Assembly: GCF_000003815.2 (NCBI RefSeq)
Contig: NC_049979.1
Location: 11,068,471-11,132,470 of the forward strand
DNA: 64,000 nucleotides
Direction of reading: 5' to 3'
Source of the DNA: Branchiostoma floridae
Taxonomy: Eukaryota; Chordata; Leptocardii; Amphioxiformes; Branchiostomatidae
Shown: in pieces, positions 38,036 through 50,000 of the stretch
Layout of the letters: every line of letters begins with the position of its first letter
Position numbering within the stretch: position 1 is the first letter of the stretch
The notes under the pieces: model-generated
Databases searched by the model: none
Told to the model about the DNA's origin: nothing
The model's input: only the letters and a program-made list of their open reading frames with translations
Program-made: the position numbers and the translations under genes

Positions 38036-41000
38036 CTACAGCGGAGTGACCTCCATCTCCGGCCTGCCGCCATCATCGTAAGCAGGAGGACGCCCCATCA
38101 TGGCCTCCTCGTACTTCTTATCCAGGGGCGGCAGTGTGCCGCGCACGTTGTGGTCGATGATCCCCGCGCCGATGGAGTCTCCCAGCACATTGGTGGCAGT
38201 CCGGAAGCGATCCCTGCAGAAACGCACACGTACATCGCTTACCTACTAGTACTAGATACATTGTACATGTTTATACGATAAATGTAACGTTAAACTCGTT
38301 TCAGTCAAGAAGACTCCATGCAACGTTTGCACAGAATTAAACGGTACTTAAGGTTGTAAACTGTTATATCATCAAAAACATTAATTTAACTTTCTATTTT
38401 CATTATCCGTAAAGGCGAAGACGGCCATGGCAAAATCAGACTTCTCCCATGTTACCACACTTTTATATCATGTCAGAACACTTTCTGGTACTAGACACTT
38501 TCTTCGGCAGTCTCTAAAACTCCTAAATTGGGATGAGATATTCACTTTCTTGGGCTTGTCCACCAACCGGCTGTCAGCCAATCAGAAAATCTGACTTTCC
38601 TAAAGAAAACAAGTGGGCGATGTTCTGATTGGCTGACAGATGGAAAGAAGGGCTCTGCGTAAGAGAATGATTCCTACTATAACATACAGACATACTCACA
38701 GGAGCCAGTCAATAGCAAACAGCAGGGTGATGTCCTCGATCGGCAGCCCCACAGCCGTCAGCACGATCACCATGGTGATGAGCCCAGCTGACGGTATCCC
38801 GGCAGCCCCCACGCTGGCAGCAGTCGCGGTGACGCTGCAGATATTCAAAGTTTTAGTTAAATGTTCCAACAATCTTTCCAATGTGCGCTATGCTCATTTT
38901 AAGCTACAGGTGAAAGAGTACGCCTGCTAACGCTTCGGTCACAATTGCGCCGGTGCCCGTCGGTGGTGTAGCCCCGGCCGGGCTCTCAAGTCATAAATTT
39001 GTCCCGGTGGACTGTCGGGCAACCCGGGGGTACCTGTCGGTGTTTTCACCGGTAGGTTAAATCGTCTATCTGTCGCCGGGTCTCGGTCGGCTTGATTTTA
39101 ACCAAGGACGTAATCATAACGTCCTTGATTTTAACTCCGAATGAAGAAAAAAAATCAGGGGCCCGGAAGGCCCAAATCTAGTCCGGTAGCAGCAGGGGCC
39201 ACGTGGGGCTATGATTGAAAATGCCCCAAAAATGCCCGGCAGCGCCCGTTTTTCCAATTGTGACCGTAACATTTGTAAGTTGTTAACGAGCAAACAGTAA
39301 ACTAAGATTATGGGCCCGTCTCACCTGATGGCGACGATCTGTCCGAAGTTGAGTGTGATGCCGTTGACCTGGGCGATGAAGATGGAGGCGACGGCCTCGT
39401 ACAGCGCAGTGCCATCCATGTTGATGGTGGCTCCCACCGGCAGCACCAGGCGGGCCACGCGCGGATCCACGCCGTTCTTGTCCTCAAGGCACCGGATGGT
39501 CACGGGTAGAGTAGCGGAGCTACATTGATGATGGTTTGGAGTCATCAGGGTAATGAGATGCTCAATATAGTTACTCAAGAAACTGGATACTGAGTTTTTT
39601 AAACGTAGAAAATGTATCCAGTTGATTTTAAACTTGTCTTGCTTGAGTGACTTTAGTATTGACTATAACGTTATAGAACTACATTTGGATCGCAGCAATT
39701 TAACATTAACGTTTAATATGAAACAGTTTTCTAGTAGCCCGAGTGGGTACCATCCTATTTCTACCGGGTCTCCTTGCACACGCTGTGGGCCTATTAAAAG
39801 CAAGTGAAAGGAGCCCCGTTATAAATACTTCGGAAGTGACACCAGTGACGTAGCCATGAGTGCAGTCATAGGAGTGACACAAAAAGTGCGATACACCAAG
39901 TGTATGGTAGCCATGATAGTAGTGAGTGTATGAGTGTAGTTGTAGAATTGACACTACAGTGAGATAGCCATGTAACCCATGGCTTAGGTCCCATTTCCAA
40001 AACGGGACTCGGTCGGCATGTTTGTGGAGTTTTTACCAAGAAATATACACAAGTTATGCTCATTTATGTATTTATTTATTGATCTTTAGGGTAGTCCCTT
40101 CAGTTAACGTAGTAACTGATTTCCAAGGGAGCCCTATATACATGTTCGCACAACGACGGATTATACCGCTCCTTACGGGGTGACACAACAACAGTTGTAA
40201 AGGTACCGTATTTAAGATCAGGACAATATGGACAGTAGAGTTGTTGATAGTTTCAGAAGCTCAGCAGATCCTGCGAAGCTCATCTTTTAACAGTTAAAAA
40301 ACACATCATGATTATTTTTTATTACATTCTGTGTGTTTTCTTGCCATTTATATACTATTTTTCGTTTCCGAAAGCTATCCGGCCGGGCCCCGGGTTGGGA
40401 ATTGGGACCTAAGCCTAACCGGGTGTGCTTGGAGTGGTTACTTGTAAAAGTGACACTATGAGGTAGCCAAGTGTCTAAAAAGAGATGCGTGAAATTTATG
40501 ACAATTCATGGCATTATTATTACGCAAATGGTTATGTTTAGTCTCCCCTTAGAAAAGCACGATACCACCAAGGGGCCCCAAAGGAGGAGATACCAAAGAT
40601 AGTCCCTTAGGCTGGATTTTACGACAGAACGCCTGCTGCCGTAAGCGCGAAATGACACATGACGTAAAAGCTGGAAGTGTACTTCTGAAAGTTCTTCCTC
40701 CACGGCCACGTGTGCAGATGAATGCGACTTTCACCCAGACGGAAATTTGGAAGCAAACGAATATATTCAGTGGATATAAGGTATGCATATTTTTTCGAGC
40801 TATTATGAAGCATGTATCTGTATTTTAAACGCCTTTTTGTTGGTGAAAGAACGATCAAACGCAGCAAAGGGGAAAATATACTGCTGGTGGTGGGGAGGGG
40901 GGGCGTAACTCCACGCCAAGATACATAGTTGCTGAAGAGTGACCAGTCACTGGAAAACCCAGTGATGAACCAGTGACCTACGCATGTATATGTCACAGTA

Positions 41001-44000
41001 GAGATCACGATCCAGTAGAATCGCTGATTCTACTAGTACAGATTGCGATCGGGATCTCTCCTAGGACCAAGTAGGATCTCTTGGAAGATGGATCTCTTGG
41101 AATAGGGTCTGCATGCCTTTTTCCGTTAAGCGTTACGAGCCATTTTAATTCACCGTTAATCGTTACCGACCCGCTCTAATTCAACGTTAATCGTTATCGG
41201 TATATTCATCGTGAAGCGTTATTGGTCGTTTTAATGCAACGTTAATCGTTATTTGTTATCCCGAATTCACCAAGAAATTCTTCGTAACCCGTTATATACA
41301 CGAAGTCTAATGCCAGATAGAACCCCTGAGAATGCAGGAAATGGCGTTTCAAAGGGTCCATGTTTCAAAATTTCTCCGAGGCCCCCGGCCTTCAGCTCCG
41401 GACAGGGTAAAATATGTTGTGGAAGCGTTGCCTTCAAAAACTTTATCACTCATACAGATTTCAGTGTCAAGCTTAGTTTCGGGCAAAAAGTACTCCTAGA
41501 ATGCAGAAAATGAGGTTTCTCCGGATCTCTCTTGCGACGGCTTGCGCCCTTGGCGCTTACGACGACATGGCGAAAATATGTTAGGGGCGTGGGTTTTCGC
41601 ACAAAAAAATCTTTTCTCTCTAATAAAATCTAATTTAGTTTCGTCTCACAGCAAAATCTGTCCTTCAAAAGTCCAGATTTTAAAATTTCCCTGGACTTAT
41701 ATTGCAACGTCTCGTGCCTTCCGAGCTCGAATCTAAATGGTAAAATATGTTGGGGGCTCTGGGGCCAAAGCTATAACCATGTGTGATTTGATGAAAATGT
41801 TAAAATCAACCTAGCTTGGTCGGTCGGCAAAATTTGCCGAAAAATGCAAGAAAAAGCATTTAAGAGGGTCTTGATTTTAAAATTTTCCCGGGGAAGCATA
41901 CCCCCGGACCCCCCTGGGATGCGTCGCGCCTTTGGCGCTCCATGTGCTGAAACGATAGTTCAATCCCTCCATAAGTAATTTGCTACCGCCGTCTCTGTGG
42001 CTGGCCGGGAACTCTAGATCTGCCTCCGTCAATTTACAGATGTCATGGACATTGTCCCTCTCATTCCTCCGGGTTCTGGTCACCTTTTGCTTCTCACAAT
42101 GTCATTAAACGGATATTTTCACCCATTGATATAACTACTCTAGCGCTGTATGAATATGAATGTTACTTAAGTGCTATGCGTTGTAACTCCTTCTGAATTA
42201 ACCGTTAAGCGTTACCGGGCCTCCTGAATTTACCGTTAAGCGTTACCGGGCCTCCTGAATTCACCGTTAAGCGTTACCATGCAGACCCTCTTGTAAGAGC
42301 GGCTAAGGCCAACATGGTATTTTCCAGTTTAAAAATGATGGTTATTGATTGATCGAGTGATTGAACTTTAGATGTTTGAGTCAAACATTGTTTTAAGACC
42401 AAAATTGCTGTCAGTCATGTCAGTCAGTCATGTTCTCTGTAGCATTTGGAGGTCAGAGGTCAAGTTGAAATAAAGATATGGTAGGCCCGCATAACTTGAT
42501 TGTTGTTTAGTTTGCCACATATCCAGCATTCAAATGAAGTCCATCCTTGACACGCTTCTTCTTCTATTACAGGAACATTTTCTGTCAAAAGATCTAAATC
42601 AACTTGTACATGAATCCTCAACCCACCATGGACTTTGGAGGAGTGGGCGTTGACACAGCTGACCAAAGAGGCTGTACAGGCTGTTCTGCTGGTCAGGCTG
42701 GGCTCTGGCCTGCCATGGAGCTGTTGATAACCAGAGGTTCGGGTGTTTACTCAACTGACCAAAGAGGCCGTACAGTACTGCATCTTGTTGCACAGGCAGG
42801 GCACTGCCGAGCTATAGAGCTCTTATTAAACAGAAGGGTGCGTATTCATGCAACGGACCAAAGCGGCCAGACAGCATTACATCATGCTGCCTATGCAGGG
42901 CACTGTCCAGCTATGGAGCTGTTATTGGACAGAGGGGCGAGCATTGATGCAACTGATAAATTAGGCTGTACAGCATTACACCATGCCGCTCAGGCCGGGC
43001 AATGTCCTGCTATGGAGCTGTTATTGGGAAGAGGGTTGTGTGTTGACACAACAGACCGAAGAGGCCGGACAGCACTGCATCATGCTGCTCAAGCAGGGCA
43101 CTGTGGAGCTATGCAGTTGTTGTTGGACAGAGGGGCGAGCATTGACAAAACTGACCATAGAAGCAGGACAGCATTACATCGTGCTGCCTGTGCAGGGCAC
43201 TGCCCAGCTATGGAGCTGTTATTGGGCAGAGGGGCGAGCATTGACGCAACTGATAAAACAGGCTATACAGCTCTGCATCTTGTTGCTCATGCAGGGCACA
43301 GTGGTGCTGTGGAGCTGCTATCCAACAGAGGGGCGAGCGTTGACAAAACTGACCAAAATGGCTGGACAGCATTACATCATGCTGCCTGTGCAGGGCACTG
43401 TCCAGCAATGGAGCTGCTATTGGAAAGAGGTTCAGGTGTGAATACAGCTGACCAAAGAGGCGGTACAGCACTGCATCATGCTGCTCAGACAGGGCACTGT
43501 GACGCTATAGAGTTGCTATTGGGCAGAGGGGCGAGCGTTGACATCACTGACAAAACAGGCCATACAACACTGCATCTTGTTGCTCAGGCAGGGCACTGTC
43601 CAGCTATGGAGCTGTTATTAAACAGAGGGGCGAGCATTGACAAAACTGGCCAAAGAGGCCTGACAGCATTACACCATGCTGCCTATGCAGGGCACTGTCC
43701 TGCTATGGAGCTGTTGTTAGACAGAGGTTTGGGTGTTAACACAACTAACCAAACAGGCCGTACAGCACTGCATCTTGTTGCTCAGGCAGGACACTGTCCA
43801 GCTATGGAGTTGTTATTAAACAGAGGGGCGAGCATTGATGAAACTGACCAAAAAGGCAGGACAGCATTACATCATGCTGCCTATGCAGGGCACTGTCCAG
43901 CTATAGAGCTGTTGTTGGACAGAGGGGTGTGTGTTGACACAAGAGATCAAAGTGGCCGTACAGCACTTCATTATGCTGCCTGTACAGGGCACTGTGGCGC

Positions 44001-47000
44001 TATGGAGCTGTTCTTGGGCAGAGGGATGTTGGACGTTATGGACGTTGACATAACTGACAAAACAGGCCGTACAGCACTGCACCATGCTGCCCAGGCAGGG
44101 CACTGTGGTGCTATGGAGCTGTTGTTGGACAGAGGGGCAGACATCAACATAACTGGCAACTCCAAGCGATCACCTGGCAAGACAGGCCTGACAGCACTTC
44201 ACCTGGCTGCAATCAACAGTCGCTGTGCTGCGATTACCCTTCTCTTGGACCGGGGTGCAAACTTGGAAAAAAGGAACATGCTCGACCAGACAGCACTACA
44301 CTTCGCTGCAAGTAGAGGCGACTGTGACCATGTTGGATTGTTGCTGAATCGAAACTTTGGTGGAGCCAGTGGGCCTTTAATGGACAAAGATCTGTTGACA
44401 GCTCTTCATCAGCAGACCTCTGTGTCTACAGAAGAAGGTCATCGTGTTGCGATCACGCTCTTGTTAGATAGACAAGCGGATATAGATGCTGTTGATCATT
44501 TTGGCTGCACTCCCCTACATTATGCTGCCTTGAAAGGGAGCAATGACCACATTCTCCTCTTGTTGGATAGAGGTGCAGACCTTAATGTGCAGAATAGTTA
44601 TGGTCAGTTTCTACTTCACTCAGCAGCATTGGGCGGGCATAACGATACCATCAATTTGCTGTTAGATCGTGGTGTGGAAATTGAAGCAGAGGAGGTCTCA
44701 GGCAGCACAGCACTCCATCTAGCTGCACGGTACGGACACCAGGAGACTGTCAAGTTGCTGTGTTCATGCGGTGGGAACCTGTCAGCAAAGGACAAGTATG
44801 AGGACTTGACTCCTCTTTTGGAGGCTGCTTCGAACGGACACTGCAATGTTATTGACGTCGCCTTATCATTAGGTGCTACATTGGCTGAGAGGGATTTTGC
44901 TGGCAACTCAGTGCTTCATTGTGTTACAACTCGTGACCCGAACACAGCGCTGAACACTGTTACTCATTTACTGGGTCTGGGTGCGGATGTGAACGCAAGG
45001 AACGAAGTTGGCGAAACAGCGCTTCACCATTTCATTGATTCAGAAGAATGCTCCTTGAAAATGGTAGAAGCATTCCTTCTGGCGGGCACAGACTGTAACC
45101 TGAAGGACATAGATGGTCTGACACTCTATGACGTGGTGCCAGAGGATACAGACCTTCAGAAACTCCTGCTTCATCATCAAAAACATCACCCTGACCTGAA
45201 GAGATTGTGTCGGGCAAAGATCCACAGTGCTCTCCGTAAGAGTGGGCAAGAAGAATCTGAAATCAACCAGTTTGCAATACCCAAAGAACTGAAGGACTAC
45301 CTATTATTCAGAGCTATTTTCTAAGTGCTGTGCAGCCTGCTACTTCCTTGAACAGTTTCAGTAGTTTAGCAAGGCACAAGCTTACAAAGTTCTTTGTACC
45401 AAGTGTTTCGATTGTTATAGTGCTATTATCATCATGTCTATCAAGCTATTTGGTTTCTTTTTAGTTTGCTTTTTGAATAGAATGATAGTCTGACTACATG
45501 TGTTTCTTATGTATCTTTAGTAGTTCTGAGGAACAAGTAATGGGATATTGAAAAAGTCCTGGAGACAACAAATTCCTTTTTACCTGCATGTATGCAGGTA
45601 TGGTTTTGATGCTGGTGGGAACTTTTCGGTAGCCGGGGATGTAGGGCGCTGTATCTCGTGAACGGATGGTGCGAGCACAACGATTTTTGGTACGTGGGTT
45701 GGGGGTGGTAGCCTGACACTCAGGTGTGATTTTGGGCCTCCTGGCGCTTGACCTTGACATTGAAGGTGGCATTTTTGGTGTTTTTGGGGCACTTTTGGCG
45801 CTGTGTGTCCGGAACGATACGCGCGATTGCGACGATTTTTGGTGCATGGGTGGGGGGTTGTTGCCTGTTGCCTAGGATTGACTTTGGGCCTTGTCGCGTT
45901 TGAACTTGACCCGGCAGGTCGAATTTTGTGTCCGGGAGGGGTGTTTCCGGAGTTATATCTTCTGAACGGCTGGTGCTGGCGCGATGATATTTGGCACATG
46001 TGTCGGCGGTGGCTGAATAATGCTCAATTTTGATTTTGGCGCCCTTGGTGCTTGAACTTGACATTTTAGGTTACCTTTTGTGCGGGCACGGGGCGTGCGC
46101 TGTATCTCCGGAATGCAAGGTGCCATTGTGTTGCCATTTGGTACGTGAGTTGTTTGTGGTGTCCTGGTGGTCAGGTTTGATTTTGGGCCTCCTAGTGCTT
46201 GAACTTGATACTGTATAGGTTGACCCTGTTTTAGTGTGGTTGGGGCATCCTCCCAATATCTGCTTGGTTTTAAAAACAGATGATGGTTGGGTGTAGAACC
46301 ATCATCTGGCCTGGGCCACCTTCAATGTATCAGGTTACTTAGTGGCACTGACAGTTTGCCAGATGACGGGAGTGTGCCAGATTATATATCTGTTGGTCAG
46401 GTATAATTGGAGTTTGCTTATTACTCTTTGTGGTGTTTCTAGAGCTGTATAGTACTGAGTTTTAAGTTCCGGTACAAGTTCCTTTACCCTGTTGGCAATC
46501 ATGGTTGAACTTGAACTTAAACAGAAGAAGATGCAATTTTCTAATGTGGAGGAGAACTGTATAGAGTGTGGGCATAAGAGAAAGGTATGTGTATGATTTG
46601 TCCTGTGTTTCTTTTTGTTTCTTTGGTAATGCCATTTCCATACTGTATACAGGTAATTTGTTGTTTTGGGCTAGTCATATTCGCTTGGTTTTTGGGCCTG
46701 CTTAATCTATGGTACAGGCAGGGTTAAGTGGTGGAGGCTTAGCTTTGTTCTGTTTTGAATTCAGTATCGTTGCATTTTGTCGCGGCAAATATATGATGAA
46801 ATTCCCCTTCTAAGCAACTGCTCATTGGTTTGCGGGGATGTTTGCTGGGTGTTTGCTCTGACTACAACAGCTTCTGAACTTTTCAAAGCTTCCATTGCCA
46901 GCAGCTTGCCATCTATAAATGGGATTGACAAGGACATTTTTCATAGTAAATTGTGCTGTTAAATTTGGCTTAGATACTACAGGAGATTTAGGTTTGGGTT

Positions 47001-50000
47001 GGATGGATTGAATGAAAATATCATACCACCCTGGGGACTAACTGTTGCTGCTGCATGGGGGCTACCACTATTCATGTTGTCTAATGTCTATGGAACTACA
47101 GATAAAAGTATCATTGGTCAAATTATGCGAGTAACATTCCGATGTCAAGTGAATAACACCCCAGAAATAAATCTTTAATGAATATCATTGGAAGAACACA
47201 AACCAAGGAGACTTAGCAGCTGCATTAGGTCAGTACATTGAAATAGGAAGATATTAGTATATCATGTGACAGAGTAACTACATGTGCATGGGCCATCTGA
47301 GACAAAAAAAGGTAGCGTCTCAACAACTTCAAAGTACTGTGGTTGGTTACATACTTAAGAAATCCAAAATAAGTAATGTTCATCCATGTCCAAACTTACA
47401 AATTCAGAAAATGGAATTTCAGAGTCAGACTTTTGCATGGTGCACAACCAACACGGTAAAAAGCTCATTTTTCCAACCACGTACCACAGACAAAAAGGCA
47501 AAAATACACAATAGGTCTACAGAAACCCAATACATTTCATGCAGGCCTGAGGTCTACGAACTCTTGTTACTATTTGTATTCCTGCTCCATATGGTTATGT
47601 TTTACGATAAATCTCAAAGATTAAAAAGGGCACATTTCCAATGTTGCTTTACAAAAAGATCCAGGGATCTGATAGCCTTGCGTGTAGTTGTAGAATTGAC
47701 ATTAGTGAAGTAGCCATATGTGTATTTGTAGAAGTGAGATACCCATGAGGGTGAGGTAGCCATGAGTGTATTGTAGAAGCAAGGGGTAGAACTTGGTAGA
47801 AGTGACACTAGTGAGATAGCCGTGAGTCTGGAGAAGGTCGGCTACTTGTATGCGTGACAGGGGTTTAAGCACAGCACATGTGTCACTTAGTCACTTCATT
47901 CCTAAAGAATATAGAAAGAAATGGTAGTACCATTTCTTTCTATAGTCTTTAGGAATGAAGTGACTAAGACCGTAGATTTCTAGGAGTTGATCCAGTGTTG
48001 TGTTCTCACCTGGAGGCGGTACCAAACGCCGTGACCAGGGCCTGGCCTATCCCAGCGATGTACTTGAACGGGTTCTTCCGGGTGAAGATCAGGTAGAGCC
48101 CGGGGAGGATGATGAAGCCGTGAATGGCCAGTCCTGTGTTTACCGTGAGACACAATTGAATAGATTTATGTGAATGAACGAAAGTAAAGTAGACTAAACT
48201 TAACACTGAGACATGTTGAATATAATACAACCCTAGTGCCCAAGATTTGCTGGAGTTCAACTTTCAACGCCAGTAGCACAAGATGTGATCACTGTTTGGT
48301 TATTAGAGAAAGCCAAGGAGACACAACTGTCTAGCCAGCTTACATTCTTTTCGTCTTTGTGTTGATTGAGGTATAGTCAACAAAAAAGTTAAACTAAGGC
48401 CAGGGACAGACGACAAATAATGAGTTACGAAGACAAGTCGTAAAAGTCAAAAGGGCAAGACTAACGTGTCCTGTATGGTATGCCACCACCCCACTAGTTG
48501 CGCTGCAACCACAGAGGCGATCTAATTTGGATTTGTGTATCTATTGACTTCATAATTGAAATATTTTTACAAAATCTAAAAGCGTGACTGGAGATTCGAG
48601 AAAACACCCAAAGTCTAAATAGATACGTTCTATTATCTATGAAATGATGGATCCCTCTGTGAAATCGCTCGCTCGCAGCAATGTCACCGCGTTCTAGATC
48701 TAGTGAGGTGGTGGGAATAATGCAAGTCTACAGGTCAGTTACATCCTTGGTTATATGTATTATTCTGCATGGCTAAGTAGAAAAGGTGACAACAATGATC
48801 TACATTCTTGACGAAAAGCCATTTGCGGCGGGGAGGGTTGAGTCTGACTACAGCGTGTGAATTATCGACCTCAACTACCCCATGGTTCTTTTCGTCTTTC
48901 TGCAGATTGAGACCCTGATTGAAACATAACTCAGAAAGTGAAAATATGCATTAAAATGCGCTTAAAACACCGCCGCAACAGACACACTTATCCATGAGCT
49001 TACCGACGATGACCGTGACCATGTACATGCCGAGCTGCCCCACCAGCTTGAGCGGGTCGATCATCTTCATGATCTTACCTGCGATGAGGAACATGATGCC
49101 GATGGGAGAGTACCTGAGGACGGAAGGCACCACAGGTCTGACATTACGTGAACTATCTCCTACCATATGCTTTATTCTTAGGCCATGTTGATTTGATTAT
49201 ATGGATGTCATCGTCGTGCTCATCAATGTTAGGATACTGTAGATATCGCTCAAAATAAGCAAATATATTACGTACGTTGATTACAGAAACATGTCGCAAA
49301 ACGTATGCTAATGACATAAATTATTCAAAGATCAAAGAAGATGTTAAAGAACAAAAATGAAGAATGTATTGCTCGGTATGGTATAGCTATATTCGGTGTG
49401 TTCAGTCACTTGTTCAACGTTGCTGACCACTTACAATGAATGCAACTCTTTTTTTTTGGGCGGGGGGGGGCAAACTTTTTTATTTGCACGCTCGCATCAG
49501 TTTTGGGGCTCTCAGAGATGTAAAGACAAAAAATTAAGCCACATGGCATTATATAATTCTTCATTTTTCAGCCATAACTTTCCATCAACTTTTCTAGAAG
49601 CTTACCACATGATGAGGTAGACCAGCGTCATGATACAGTCGTTGAAGATGGTGAAGACCTGGACCAGAGGCTTGCCCTTCTCGCCCATACGGCCCAACAC
49701 CACCCCGAAGAAGATGGAGAAGGTGATGATGCCCAGAACGTTCAAACGGTTCAGATAGCTATGGTCAGGAAAAAAAGATCGCTGCATGGTCAATATTGTT
49801 CAAGGTATAGGTTCTAGACCACATGGTTTTGATTCTACAGTCTTCGTATGATCGATATGGGCGTCATCGAGATAGGTCGTTCAGTGTAATATAACCAGCT
49901 GCTGCCGCGCCAAGTGTCTGTGAAACTGATGCGTTACTGGCGCCGATGGACGATTATACTGGCTGTACTAGTACAAATATACTGTAATAAGTGGCTTATG

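Noticed and set aside
33585-47568. Two 2-kb direct repeats as LTRs of one large retrotransposon
   Set aside because: The space between them holds EAAT exons in frame with exons outside, and no gag, protease or polymerase. The repeat ends lack TG...CA. They are better read as two insertions of one element family.
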